DNA from: Methylobacterium sp. NMS14P
Lineage (GTDB): Bacteria > Pseudomonadota > Alphaproteobacteria > Rhizobiales > Beijerinckiaceae
Reading direction: 5' to 3'
DNA length: 64,000 bases
Assembly: GCF_028583545.1 (NCBI RefSeq)
Contig: NZ_CP087106.1
Span: forward strand, 4,646,501-4,710,500
Shown here: one piece after another, positions 25,085 to 33,841 of the stretch
Numbering within the stretch: position 1 is the first letter of the stretch
How the letters are laid out: each line of letters begins with the position of its first letter
Made by a program: the position numbers and the translations under genes
The notes under the pieces: model-generated
Database searches by the model: none
The model's input: the letters and a program-made list of their open reading frames with translations, nothing else
Told to the model about the DNA's origin: nothing

Positions 25085-26452
25085 ATGGCCGAGGCAGGGG
25101 AACCGGGACCGGGGCGCCTCTGGATCCGCGATCCGCGCGCCGTCCTGGCCGAGGGCGCCGGCGGCGGGCTCGTCGTGGCCGGCACCCGGATCGTCGAGTG
25201 CGTGCCGGCGGGCGCGCGGCCCGCCGGCCCCGTGGACGCGACCTTCGACGCGTCGCGCCACGTGGTCATCCCGGGGCTGATCAACACCCACCACCACGCC
25301 TTCCAGACGCTGACCCGCGCCCATCCGCTGGCGCTCAACAAGCCGCTCTTCCCCTGGCTGGAGGCGCTCTACACGGTCTGGGGGCGGATCACCCCGGAGG
25401 CGTTCCGGCTCGCCACGCGGGTCGCCTTCACCGAGCTGCTGCTCTCGGGCTGCACCACGGCGGGCGACCACCACTACCTGTTCCCGAAGGGCCTGGAAGC
25501 GTCGATGGACATCCAGGTCGCCGAGGCCCGCGACCTCGGGATCCGGGCCGCGCTCAGCCGCGGCTCCCTGAGCCTGTCCGACCGGGAGGGCGGCCTGTCG
25601 CCCGCGGACCTGACCCAGGACGACGACGCGATCCTCTCGGACTGCGAGCGGGTGCTGGACCTGTTCCACGACCCCGCCCCCGGCGCGATGGTGCAGATCG
25701 CCCTCGCGCCCTGCTCGCCGTTCTCGGTGACCGAGCGCCTGATGCGCGCGAGTGCGGAGCTCGCCGCCCGGCGCGGCTGCCGGCTGCACACCCATCTCGG
25801 CGAGACGCGGGACGAGGAGGCCTATTGCCGGGCGACGTTCGGCTGCCGCCCGGTGGAGTACCTCGAGGCGGTCGGCTGGCTGAGCGACCGGGTCTGGCTC
25901 GCCCACGGCATCCACTTCACCGACGCCGAGGTCGCGCGGCTGGGCGCCGCGGGCGTCGGCGTCTGCCACTGCCCGACCTCGAACATGACCCTGGCCTCTG
26001 GGCGCTGCCGCACCTGCGAGCTGGAGGCGGCGGGCGCGCCCATCGGCCTCGGCGTCGACGGCTCGGCCTCGAACGACAGCTCGAACCTGATGGAGGGCGT
26101 GCGCCACGCCCTGCTGATCAACCGGCTCAGCTACGGGGCGGAGGCCGTGACGCACCTGGACGCCCTGCGCTGGGCGACCGAGGGCTCGGCCGCCTGCCTC
26201 GGCCGCTCCGATATCGGGCAGATCGCGCCGGGCCGCGAGGCCGACCTCGCCCTGTTCACCCTGGACGAGCTGCGCTTCTCCGGCGCCCACGACCCGCTGG
26301 CGGCCCTGGTCCTGTGCGGCGCCACCCGGGCCGACCGGGTGATGGTGGCGGGGCGCTGGCGGGTGATCGACGGGCAGCCGCTCGGGGTCGATACCGGGAT
26401 GCTGCGCGAGGCGCATTCCCGGCTGGCGGTGGACTTGTTCGGGGACGCGTAG
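25085..26452 (+). CDS. Amidohydrolase, 8-oxoguanine deaminase / hydroxydechloroatrazine hydrolase type
   Basis: A 455-residue metal-dependent amidohydrolase of the ATZ/TRZ-SAHH-like group. The metal-binding blocks are IPGLINTHHHAFQTLTRAHP, HTHLGETRDEE, VWLAHGIHF and LGVDGSASNDSSNLM. Members sharing the NTHHH and GVDGSASND patterns include 8-oxoguanine deaminase, which makes urate from the oxidised base, and triazine hydrolases. The adjacent genes give no clue. The ATG at 25085 avoids an Arg-rich 54-codon extension. A REP-like palindrome follows. Confidence 0.82.
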   Translation: MAEAGEPGPGRLWIRDPRAVLAEGAGGGLVVAGTRIVECVPAGARPAGPVDATFDASRHVVIPGLINTHHHAFQTLTRAHPLALNKPLFPWLEALYTVWGRITPEAFRLATRVAFTELLLSGCTTAGDHHYLFPKGLEASMDIQVAEARDLGIRAALSRGSLSLSDREGGLSPADLTQDDDAILSDCERVLDLFHDPAPGAMVQIALAPCSPFSVTERLMRASAELAARRGCRLHTHLGETRDEEAYCRATFGCRPVEYLEAVGWLSDRVWLAHGIHFTDAEVARLGAAGVGVCHCPTSNMTLASGRCRTCELEAAGAPIGLGVDGSASNDSSNLMEGVRHALLINRLSYGAEAVTHLDALRWATEGSAACLGRSDIGQIAPGREADLALFTLDELRFSGAHDPLAALVLCGATRADRVMVAGRWRVIDGQPLGVDTGMLREAHSRLAVDLFGDA

Positions 26453-26477
26453 GGGCGGCCCATGATCCGACCCGCTC

Positions 26478-26574
26478 CGTCATCGCGAGCGCAGCGAAGC
26501 GAAGCGACCCAGGGCAGCGCGCGATCTCCGGACGCGGTGTGTCCCTGGGTCGCTTCGCTGCGCTCGCGATGACG
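26478..26574. repeat. REP-like palindromic element, copy 1
   Basis: About 97 bases with complementary ends (CGTCATCGCGAGCGCAGCG and its mirror CGCTGCGCTCGCGATGACG) framing a variable middle. This copy has a five-base duplication (GAAGCGAAGCG) in the left arm. It lies between the convergent amidohydrolase and ftfL genes. The same arms recur at 31728, 35829 and 38038. Confidence 0.85.
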
Positions 26575-26576
26575 AG

Positions 26577-26608
26577 GCGCGGGGCTCGCCCGTGGGCGAG
26601 CCCCGTGC
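26577..26608 (-). terminator. Strong terminator hairpin after ftfL
   Basis: GGGGCTCGCCC and GGGCGAGCCCC form a perfect 11-base stem with a two-base loop, extendable by several pairs. It sits 7 bases beyond the ftfL stop and abuts REP copy 1. No U-tract follows; it may serve both convergent genes. Confidence 0.6.
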
Positions 26609-26615
26609 GCGTTCC

Positions 26616-28289
26616 TCAGAACAGCCCGTCGATCTGCCCGTTGGCGTCGAGCCGGATCGTGTCGGCGGCGGGCACCCGGGGCAGGCCCGGCATGGTCATG
26701 ATCTCCCCGCAGATCGCCACCACGAAGCCCGCGCCGGCCGAGAGCCGGACGTCGCGCACGCCGACGATGTGGCCCTCGGGGGCGCCCATCAGGGTCGGGT
26801 CGGTGGAGAACGAGTACTGGGTCTTGGCCATGCAGATCGGCAGGTGGCCGTAGCCGTCCTTCTCGAAGGTGGCGAGCTTGCCGGCGGCCTTGGTCTCGAT
26901 CTGGATGTCGGCGGCGCCGTACAGCTTGGTGGCGATCGCCCGGATCTTGTCGGTGAGGCGGCTCTCGGTCTCGTAGGCGTGCCGGATCGGCGCCGGCTCG
27001 GCCTGGCTGAGCTTGACCACCGCGCGGGCCAGTTCCTCGGCGCCGGCGCCGCCCTCCGCCCAGTGGCGGCAGGTGATCGCCTCCACGTCGAGCCGCTCGC
27101 GGCACAACTCCTTGAGCTTGGCGTGCTCGGCGTCGGTGTCGGCGTGGAAGTGGTTGACGCCGACCACCACCGGCAGGCCGAAGCCGCGCAGGTTGGTCAC
27201 GTGCCGGGCGAGGTTCGCGAAGCCCTTCTCCAGGGCGTCGATGTTCTCGGCCCCGAGGTTCTTCTTGTCGACGCCGCCGTGCATCTTGAGGGCGCGGATC
27301 GTCGCCACCACCACCACGGCCGAGGGGGTCAGGCCCGCCTGCCGGCACTTGATGTCCAAAAACTTCTCGGCGCCGAGATCGGCGCCGAAGCCGGCCTCCG
27401 TCACCGTGTAGTCGGCGAGCCGCAGGCCGGCCCGGGTGGCGATCACCGAGTTGCAGCCGTGGGCGATGTTGGCGAAGGGGCCGCCGTGGATCAGCGCCGG
27501 GTTGCCCTCGAGCGTCTGCACGAGGTTCGGCTGCAGGGCGTCCTTGAGCAGCACCGTCATGGCGCCGGTCGCCTTGACGTCCTTGAGGGTGACGAGCTTG
27601 CGGTCGCGGGTCTCGGCGATGACGATCCGGCCGAGGCGCTCCTCCAGGTCGGCGAGGTCCTTGGCGAGGCAGAACACCGCCATCACCTCGGACGCCACCG
27701 TGATGTCGAACCCGTCCTCGCGGGGGAAGCCGTTGGCGACGCCGCCCAGCGACTGGTTGATCTGGCGCAGCGCCCGGTCGTTCATGTCGACGACGCGGCG
27801 CCAGTGGATGCGGCGGACGTCGATGTTGAGCTCGTTCGCCCAGTAGACGTGGTTGTCGATCAGCGCGGCCGCGAGGCTGTGGGCCGACGTGATGGCGTGG
27901 AAGTCGCCGGTGAAGTGCAGGTTGATCTGCTCCATCGGCACGACCTGCGCCTTGCCGCCGCCGGCCGCGCCGCCCTTCATGCCGAAGCACGGCCCGAGCG
28001 AGGGCTCGCGCAGGCAGATCATGGTCTTCTCGCCGATGCGGTTCAGGGCATCGCCCAGGCCCACCGTGGTGGTGGTCTTGCCCTCGCCCGCCGGGGTCGG
28101 GGAGATCGCGGTGACCAGCACGAGCTTGCCGGGCTTCCGGCTCTCCAGCCCGGCGATGTAGCCGTGGTCGATCTTGGCGATGTGCTTGCCGTAATTGTGG
28201 AGCGCGTCATCCGGGATGCCGAGCTTCTCGGCGACCTGCGCGATCGGCTTCAGGGTCGCGGCGCGGGCGATCTCGATGTCTGACGGCAT
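26616..28289 (-). CDS. ftfL: Formate-tetrahydrofolate ligase
   Basis: A 557-residue enzyme that makes 10-formyl-tetrahydrofolate from formate, tetrahydrofolate and ATP in the cytoplasm. In Methylobacterium it feeds C1 units into the serine cycle during methanol growth. The P-loop [11 protein letters not shown] is at about residues 64-74. Other conserved blocks are [59 protein letters not shown] and [13 protein letters not shown]. The ATG at 28289 gives the exact family length. The gene stands alone with a nested inverted repeat in its upstream region. The family symbol elsewhere is fhs. Confidence 0.97.
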   Translation of the reverse strand: MPSDIEIARAATLKPIAQVAEKLGIPDDALHNYGKHIAKIDHGYIAGLESRKPGKLVLVTAISPTPAGEGKTTTTVGLGDALNRIGEKTMICLREPSLGPCFGMKGGAAGGGKAQVVPMEQINLHFTGDFHAITSAHSLAAALIDNHVYWANELNIDVRRIHWRRVVDMNDRALRQINQSLGGVANGFPREDGFDITVASEVMAVFCLAKDLADLEERLGRIVIAETRDRKLVTLKDVKATGAMTVLLKDALQPNLVQTLEGNPALIHGGPFANIAHGCNSVIATRAGLRLADYTVTEAGFGADLGAEKFLDIKCRQAGLTPSAVVVVATIRALKMHGGVDKKNLGAENIDALEKGFANLARHVTNLRGFGLPVVVGVNHFHADTDAEHAKLKELCRERLDVEAITCRHWAEGGAGAEELARAVVKLSQAEPAPIRHAYETESRLTDKIRAIATKLYGAADIQIETKAAGKLATFEKDGYGHLPICMAKTQYSFSTDPTLMGAPEGHIVGVRDVRLSAGAGFVVAICGEIMTMPGLPRVPAADTIRLDANGQIDGLF

Positions 28290-28442
28290 GGGCCTTCCTT
28301 CCCTGGGTCGCGGGCACGCTGCCCGCCCGCCGGCTCTTGCCGTGCGACTCTCCTGCCGTGCGGGCCGCGGCTTGGCCGCCCGCGAACGGCCACGCACTGT
28401 GCGTCAAAGCCCGCGAAAATGCGCGTCGATTTTTATGAGCTG

Positions 28443-28470
28443 GCGGACAAAATACTCTTGTCGAGTCCGC
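28443..28470. promoter_or_regulatory. Nested inverted repeat upstream of ftfL
   Basis: GCGGAC and GTCCGC (28443-28448, 28465-28470) flank a second inverted pair, GACAA-N7-TTGTC (28446-28462). It lies about 150 bases upstream of ftfL, just after an AT-rich promoter-like stretch. Position suggests an activator or repressor site for the ligase gene; no binding protein is identified. Confidence 0.35.
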
Positions 28471-28551
28471 TGCCCCCTGCTCAGGCGCGGAGCGGTCCCG
28501 AGTCAGCTGCGCAACGCCGAGCGCCGGGCAGCCGCCGCGCGCCCGCGCCGC

Positions 28552-29511
28552 TCAGAACCTGACCAGCTCGACGCGCCGGTTCTGCGCCCGCCCCGCCTCA
28601 CCGTCGTTGGCGGCGACCGGGCTGGCGGCGCCGAAGCCCTGGGCCCTCAACCGGTCCCTGGCGATCCCGGCCGCGACGAGCTTCGCCATGACCGCCTTGG
28701 CGCGCCCGTCGGACAGGGTCCGGTTGTGCGCGGCGGCCCCGGTCCCGTCCGTGTGGCCGTTGATCGCGAGCCGCAGGCCGGGATCCGTCCGCAGCAGGGC
28801 CGCCACCGCGTCGATCTGCGGGGCGGAGGCCGGCAGGATCTCGGTCCTGTCGGTGGCGAAGTTGACCCGGATCACCGCCTTACCCGTCCTGTCGAGATCC
28901 TGCTTCAGCTGCTCGGCGGGCAGGAGGGCGGCGGTCTGGACGAACGGCCGCGTCTCGAGGATCGTCCAGGCCGCGCCGTTGCTGTCGGGCACGAAATGCA
29001 CCCAGATCTGCCGGTCCGGCCGGCGGATCACCCAGGTCTGCGCCGGCGCGCCGTAGACGTTGCCCAGACCCTCGTACATGCCGACCCGGATGTCCTCCGG
29101 CAGCGTCTCGGTCACGGAGGCGGGGATCTGGCCGTCCGCGATCTTCCGGCCGCCGGCCTGGGTCAGCACGGCCTCGACGTTCTTCCTCAGCTCGTAGGCG
29201 GAGAAGGTCTTGCCGTCCCGGGGACCGATCAGGGACAGGAAGACCCTGCCCTCGACCTCGTGCAGCGCCGTCCCGGTCCAGAACAGGAAATGCCCGAATT
29301 CCCGCGTCTCGGGCGGGTTCAGCGGCTGGTAGCCGTCGGGCAGCGCGAAGTAGGGGAAGCGGCCGAGCGGCGCCTCAGAGACGGGAACGGCGTCGGGCGC
29401 GAAGGCCGGCGGCGCGGCCGCCGGGTCCTGCGCCCGCGCGGGCGCGGCCCCGATCCCCGACGCCGCGCAGGCGAGGGCCAGCAGGATCCCGACAGGCTTC
29501 AGCGCTCTCAC
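28552..29511 (-). CDS. OmpA-family outer-membrane protein
   Basis: A 319-residue exported protein. A signal peptide (to about residue 27, APARAQ) is followed by an unrecognised central region (about 35-215) with alternating hydrophobic strands. The C-terminal OmpA-like peptidoglycan-binding domain begins at IRVNFATDRTEILP and shows the key motif NGHTDGTGAAAHNRTLSDGRA and AQNRRVELVRF at the end. It probably links the outer membrane to peptidoglycan. The GTG start has a GGAG ribosome-binding site. It is not in an operon with ftfL. Confidence 0.85.
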   Translation of the reverse strand: MRALKPVGILLALACAASGIGAAPARAQDPAAAPPAFAPDAVPVSEAPLGRFPYFALPDGYQPLNPPETREFGHFLFWTGTALHEVEGRVFLSLIGPRDGKTFSAYELRKNVEAVLTQAGGRKIADGQIPASVTETLPEDIRVGMYEGLGNVYGAPAQTWVIRRPDRQIWVHFVPDSNGAAWTILETRPFVQTAALLPAEQLKQDLDRTGKAVIRVNFATDRTEILPASAPQIDAVAALLRTDPGLRLAINGHTDGTGAAAHNRTLSDGRAKAVMAKLVAAGIARDRLRAQGFGAASPVAANDGEAGRAQNRRVELVRF

Positions 29512-29657
29512 GACGCACTCCGGACGTTTCGGAGGCGCGACGATAGCGGGCGCGGATCGGCAGGCAATTAGGTCGCTCGACCTACGGCCTCCGGGAACAG
29601 CGCGCGCGATCGCGGGGGACCGACGCGGGCGCCCGGAGCCTGGTCAGGCCGACACGC

Positions 29658-29689
29658 GCCCCGGCCGGATCTCCCGGCGCGGCCGGGGC
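29658..29689 (-). terminator. Hairpin after the TPR gene
   Basis: GCCCCGGCCG and CGGCCGGGGC form a perfect 10-base stem with a 12-base loop, 12 bases beyond the stop of the TPR-protein gene. It has no U-tract; location and stem strength support a terminator. Confidence 0.5.
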
Positions 29690-29701
29690 CGGGCGGGAGC
29701 C

Positions 29702-31570
29702 CTAGCCCCCCGACTTCTTGGCCTTGTCGGCGGAGCCCGGCGCCTCGTGCGGCTGGGGCGCGCCCTTCGGGAGTTCCGGGTTGTCGGGATTGTGCGGGGC
29801 GGCGACCGGGGCCGGCACCGTCTCGGCGGTGGCGGTGGGCTTCTCGATGTCGGGCAGCCCGTCCTTCAGCTTCGCGTTGATCTGCGTGAGGTCGTCCGGC
29901 TCGGGGTTCAGGTCCTTGGCGTGCTGCCACTGGAACTTGCCCTCGAGGCGCCGGCCCGCGCGCCAGTAGCCGTCGCCGAGGTGGTCGTTGATGGTCGGAT
30001 CGCCGGGCTTCAGCTCGACCGCCTTCTCCAGCTCGCGCACCGCGTCGTCCCAGCGGCCGAGGCGGTAGTAGGCCCAGCCGAGGCTGTCGACGATCATGCC
30101 GTCCCGCGGGCTGGCGTCCGCGGCCTGCTGCAGCAGCTTGAACGCCTCGTCGATGTTGATGTTCTGATCGACCCAGGAATAGCCGAGGTAGTTCATCACC
30201 TGCGCCTTGGCGGCGGGCTGGTTGGCCGGCACCAGCGACAGGGCCTTCTTCAGGTCGGCCTCGGCCTTCGGCCACTGCTTGGCGCGCTCGTAGGCGGTGC
30301 CGCGGAAATAGTAGGTCGTCCAGTAGTTGGATTGCGGCCGGTCGCCGATCAGGTCGATGGCGCGGGTGTAGGTGGCCGCCGCCTCCTCGTACTTCTTGCG
30401 GGCGCGCTGGACGTTGCCCAGCGCCGTGATGACGTCGATGTCGTCCGGGTGGGCCTTCATCGCCGCGTCGAGATGGGCCAGCGCCTCGTCGCCCTTGCCC
30501 ATCTGCTCCAGGTTCAGGCCGACCTGGATGTCGGCGTTGAGCTTGAGCGGGGAATTGGCCGGGATCTGCGCGTAGGCCTCGTTGGCGCGCTCGGGCTGCT
30601 TCATCCGGTCCAGCGTGTCGGCGAGCGTCAGCCGCGCGAGGGCGTGGTCGGGGGCGAGGTAGAGCGCCAGCCGCAGGTAGATCACCGCGGGCAGCTCGTC
30701 GCCCTGGGTCGAGCCGGCCGAGCCGAGGCCGTACAGCACCTCGGCGGCGCCCTCCTGGGCGGTGCCGATCAGCCGCGTGAGCGGCTTGCCCTCCTTCAGC
30801 TTCTCGAGGGCATCGCGCACCAGCGGGTGGCGCGGCGAGAGCTGGTCGAAGTCGGAATAGGCCTGGATCGCCAGGTCGGTGCGGCCGAGGCTGGCCTCCA
30901 TCCGGGCGTAGGCGTCGACGATGCGCAGGGTGTTGTGGTCGGCGTCGTAGGCGGCCTTGAGGCGGCGCTCGGCCTCGGCGTTGTCGCCGGTCACCGACGC
31001 GATCAGGCCGGCATGGTAGTCCCGGAAGGTGTTGTAGTAGCGCTCGCCCCGGAGCTTGTTGACCGTCTCCAGCGCCTTCTTACTGTCGCCCGCGCCCGCG
31101 TAGGACCAGGCGGTCAGCAGCGTGGCGGTCAGATCGGTCGCCGCCCCGCGGCCGCTCCTCGAGAAATTCTGGCGGGCGGCCGCCCACTGGCCGGCCTTGA
31201 TCTGGCGCACCCCGAGGGAGAGGTTGGCGAGGCCGTTGGTCGGATCGCGGGCGATCAGCTTCTCGGCGGTGCGGAACGCGTCCGGCAGGGCGCCGTCGGC
31301 GAGCAGCGAGATGAAGGCGCGCTCGACGAGTTCCGCGTTGCGCGGGTCGGCCTTCACCGCCTCGCGGTAGAAGGTCGCCGCCGCCGCCGTGTCCCGCGAC
31401 GCGCCCGCGATGTAGGCGGAGAGGAAGTTGCCCTCGAGCGAGTCCGCGGGCTCGTAGTCGAGCACCGGGGTCGATTCCTTCGGCTGCGCCGCGAGCACGG
31501 TCTGCGGAAGCCCGGCGGCGAGCAGCAGGGCGAGCGCCGAAACGCTCCGGCGGGCGCGTGTCATCATCAT
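29702..31570 (-). CDS. Exported tetratricopeptide-repeat protein
   Basis: A 622-residue protein with an N-terminal signal peptide (ALALLLAAGLPQTVLAA) and about twelve degenerate TPR units filling residues 45-560 (for example AATFYREAVKADPRNAELVERAF and DAVRELEKAVELKPGDP). The tail is Pro/Ala-rich and ends in lysines (ADKAKKSGG). TPR scaffolds of this size in the periplasm often help assemble envelope or secretion complexes; no specific role can be read here. Three consecutive ATGs (31570, 31567, 31564) could start it; AGGAG lies about 13 bases upstream of the first. Confidence 0.82.
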   Translation of the reverse strand: MMMTRARRSVSALALLLAAGLPQTVLAAQPKESTPVLDYEPADSLEGNFLSAYIAGASRDTAAAATFYREAVKADPRNAELVERAFISLLADGALPDAFRTAEKLIARDPTNGLANLSLGVRQIKAGQWAAARQNFSRSGRGAATDLTATLLTAWSYAGAGDSKKALETVNKLRGERYYNTFRDYHAGLIASVTGDNAEAERRLKAAYDADHNTLRIVDAYARMEASLGRTDLAIQAYSDFDQLSPRHPLVRDALEKLKEGKPLTRLIGTAQEGAAEVLYGLGSAGSTQGDELPAVIYLRLALYLAPDHALARLTLADTLDRMKQPERANEAYAQIPANSPLKLNADIQVGLNLEQMGKGDEALAHLDAAMKAHPDDIDVITALGNVQRARKKYEEAAATYTRAIDLIGDRPQSNYWTTYYFRGTAYERAKQWPKAEADLKKALSLVPANQPAAKAQVMNYLGYSWVDQNINIDEAFKLLQQAADASPRDGMIVDSLGWAYYRLGRWDDAVRELEKAVELKPGDPTINDHLGDGYWRAGRRLEGKFQWQHAKDLNPEPDDLTQINAKLKDGLPDIEKPTATAETVPAPVAAPHNPDNPELPKGAPQPHEAPGSADKAKKSGG

Positions 31571-31727
31571 GAACCGATCGCGGCTCCTGGGCGCCGGCTC
31601 ACAAGAGGGCCGGGCGCGAGAATGGCGGGGCATCCCCGAAAAAACGTTGGGGACACTGAACCCATCCCGCCAGCCCCGCAAGGCGAAAGGATGGCGCGGG
31701 GGCGGATGCCCGGGTCGTCCGCCTTCC

Positions 31728-31817
31728 CGTCATCGCGAGCGCAGCGAAGCGACCCAGGGCGGCGGGACCGCGGCAAGCGTGGCGCCGCTGGATCGCTTCG
31801 CTCCGCTCGCGAAGACG
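31728..31817. repeat. REP-like palindromic element, copy 2
   Basis: A 90-base element with the same left arm as copy 1 (CGTCATCGCGAGCGCAGCGAAGCGACCC). The right arm (GATCGCTTCGCTCCGCTCGCGAAGACG) is slightly diverged. It lies between the start of the TPR gene and the end of the ETF-ubiquinone oxidoreductase gene. Confidence 0.85.
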
Positions 31818-31821
31818 GGTA

Positions 31822-31841
31822 CCTCGGCTCCTCAGCCGAGG
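31822..31841 (-). terminator. Terminator hairpin after the ETF-QO gene
   Basis: CCTCGGCT and AGCCGAGG form a perfect 8-base stem with a 4-base loop, 7 bases past the stop codon, right beside REP copy 2. There is no U-tract. Confidence 0.55.
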
Positions 31842-31848
31842 GCTGACC

Positions 31849-33522
31849 TCACATGTTCGGGTAGTTCGGCCCGCCCGGCCCCTCCGGCGTCACCCAGTCG
31901 ATGTTCTGGTTCGGATCCTTGATGTCGCAGGTCTTGCAGTGGACGCAGTTCTGCGCGTTGATCTGGTAGCGCACGCCGTCGCTGGCGGAGGCGTCCTCTA
32001 CCCACTCGTAGACGCCCGCCGGGCAGTAGCGGCCCGACGGCCCGCCGTAGACGTCGTGCTCGGAGCGCTTCTGCAGCTCCAGGTCGCGGACCTTCAGGTG
32101 GGGCGGCTGGTCCTCCTCGTGGTTGGTGTTCGACAGGTAGACCGAGGAGAGCCGGTCGAAAGTCAGCTTGCCGTCCGGCTTCGGGTAGACGATCGGCGTC
32201 ACCTCCGAGAGCGGCTTGAGGCAGGCGTGGTCGGGCTTGCCGTGCGAGAGCGTCCCGAACGGCGAGGCGCCGAGGATGCTGGTCGCCCACATGTCGATCC
32301 CGCCCAGGCCGACGCCGACCAGCGTGCCGTACTTGGACCAGAGCGGCTTGACGTTGCGCACCGCCTTCAGGTCCTGCCCGATCGGGCTGTCGCGCCAGCC
32401 GGCCTCGTAGGCGGTCAGCTCGTCGCCGGCGCGGCCCGCCTTCAGGGCGTCCGCGATGGCGTCGGCCGCCTGCATGCCGGACAGGATCGCGTTGTGCGAG
32501 CCCTTGATCCGCGGCACGTTCACGAAGCCGGCCGAGCAGCCGACCAGGCAGCCGCCGGGGAAGACCAGCTTCGGCACCGACTGCCAGCCGCCCTCCATGA
32601 TCGCCCGCGCGCCGTAGCCGATGCGCTTGGCGCCCTCGAAGGTCTCGGCGATCATCGGATGGGTCTTGAAGCGCTGGAACTCCTCGAACGGCGACAGGGT
32701 CGGGTTCTCGTAGTTCAGGTGCGTGACGAAGCCGACCGACAGCAGGTTGTCGTCGAAATGGTAGAGCCAGGAACCGCCGCCGGCCTTGTTGGGCAGCGGC
32801 CAGCCCATCGTGTGCTGCACGAGGCCGGGCTCGAACTTGCCGGGCGCGAGCTGCCAGAGCTCCTTCACGCCGAGCCCGTACTTGAAGTGGTCGCTGTGCC
32901 GGTTGAGCGCGAAGCGCTGGATCAGGCCCTTGGTCAGGTTGCCCCGGGCGCCCTCGCCGAACACCGTGTACTTGGCGCGCAGCTCCATGCCGCGGGTGTA
33001 GTCCTCGCGCGGCTCGCCGGACCGGCCGATGCCGAGATCGCCCGTGGCGACGCCCGCCACGGCGCCGCTGTCGTCGAACAGCACCTCGGAGGCCGGGAAG
33101 CCCGGGTAGATCTCGACGCCGAGCGCCTCGGCCTGGGCGCCCAGGTACTTGCACGTGTTCGACAGCGAGCCGACGAAGTTGCCGTGGTTCGACATGAGCT
33201 TGGGGAAGAACACGTTCGGCAGGGTGATGCCGCTGTTCTTGGTGAGCATCATGAACTCGTCGCGCTGCACCTCGGTCTTGAGCGGGCGCTCCGGGTCGGT
33301 GCGCCACTCGGGCAGCAGGCGATCCAAGCCGATCGGATCGATCACCGCCCCCGACAGGATGTGGGCGCCGACCTCCGAGCCCTTCTCGACGACGACGACC
33401 GAGATCTCCTCGCCGATCTCGGCGGCGCGCTGCTTCAGGCGGATCGCGGCGGCGAGGCCGGCCGGGCCGGCGCCCACCACGACCACGTCGAAATCCATGC
33501 TCTCGCGTTCGGGCAGCGCCAT
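31849..33522 (-). CDS. Electron-transfer flavoprotein:ubiquinone oxidoreductase
   Basis: A 557-residue membrane-associated FAD and 4Fe-4S enzyme that passes electrons from ETF (fed by acyl-CoA and other dehydrogenases) to ubiquinone. The FAD-binding motif VVVGAGPAGLAAA is near the start, with conserved ERESMDFDVV before it. A mid-protein block reads PGGCLVGCSAGFVNVPRIKG. The cluster-binding cysteines lie at the C-terminus (NCVHCKTCDIKDPNQNIDW). AAGGA lies 8 bases before the ATG at 33522 and fixes the start. No etfAB genes are in the window. Confidence 0.95.
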   Translation of the reverse strand: MALPERESMDFDVVVVGAGPAGLAAAIRLKQRAAEIGEEISVVVVEKGSEVGAHILSGAVIDPIGLDRLLPEWRTDPERPLKTEVQRDEFMMLTKNSGITLPNVFFPKLMSNHGNFVGSLSNTCKYLGAQAEALGVEIYPGFPASEVLFDDSGAVAGVATGDLGIGRSGEPREDYTRGMELRAKYTVFGEGARGNLTKGLIQRFALNRHSDHFKYGLGVKELWQLAPGKFEPGLVQHTMGWPLPNKAGGGSWLYHFDDNLLSVGFVTHLNYENPTLSPFEEFQRFKTHPMIAETFEGAKRIGYGARAIMEGGWQSVPKLVFPGGCLVGCSAGFVNVPRIKGSHNAILSGMQAADAIADALKAGRAGDELTAYEAGWRDSPIGQDLKAVRNVKPLWSKYGTLVGVGLGGIDMWATSILGASPFGTLSHGKPDHACLKPLSEVTPIVYPKPDGKLTFDRLSSVYLSNTNHEEDQPPHLKVRDLELQKRSEHDVYGGPSGRYCPAGVYEWVEDASASDGVRYQINAQNCVHCKTCDIKDPNQNIDWVTPEGPGGPNYPNM

Positions 33523-33841
33523 CCTCGGGTTCCTTTTCTTGTTCCGGCGCCCGGTTCGTCGCCGGGCCGGCCTTCCTGATGCCGTCTCAAGCGATTCCAA
33601 GCTAGAAAGGCAAGTTGCCGACGCCCAGGGTTATGGCAAAGTTCCCTTTGCCGCACGGGAGGCTGTCGGTGTGATCCCGCCTCCTCCCTTCTCCGAGACC
33701 TCGGCTGCGCTCCGGCACTCCAGGCTGAGGGGGCGGGTAGGACGATCCGTACCCGCCCCTCGGCACCGCGCTGTTCCGTCACGCAAGGCCTTGCCCGCCC
33801 GGAAGGTTTCGAGAGTTGTCCACAGGACCCGGCACGCCCAC
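33523..33841. other. 319-base divergent intergenic region with two hairpins
   Basis: This region contains two strong inverted repeats. The first is GGCAAAG-TTCC-CTTTGCC (33635-33652). The second is a stem of about 12 bases, GAGGGGGCGGGTA with TACCCGCCCCTC (33727-33761), containing one unpaired G. Terminator-like hairpins are not expected between divergent genes, so they may be remnants of a lost gene or dispersed repeats. Promoters for both flanking genes must also lie here; none is obvious. Confidence 0.4.

Noticed and set aside
31571..31850. Open frames on both strands across REP copy 2 as possible small genes
   Set aside because: They translate the palindrome (repeated HRERSEATQG-type peptides) that recurs at all copies, so they are products of the repeat and not genes.
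33816..33824. DnaA-box-like TTGTCCACA upstream of the uracil-DNA glycosylase gene
   Set aside because: A single near-match without a cluster or AT-rich unwinding region is expected by chance; not evidence for an origin.
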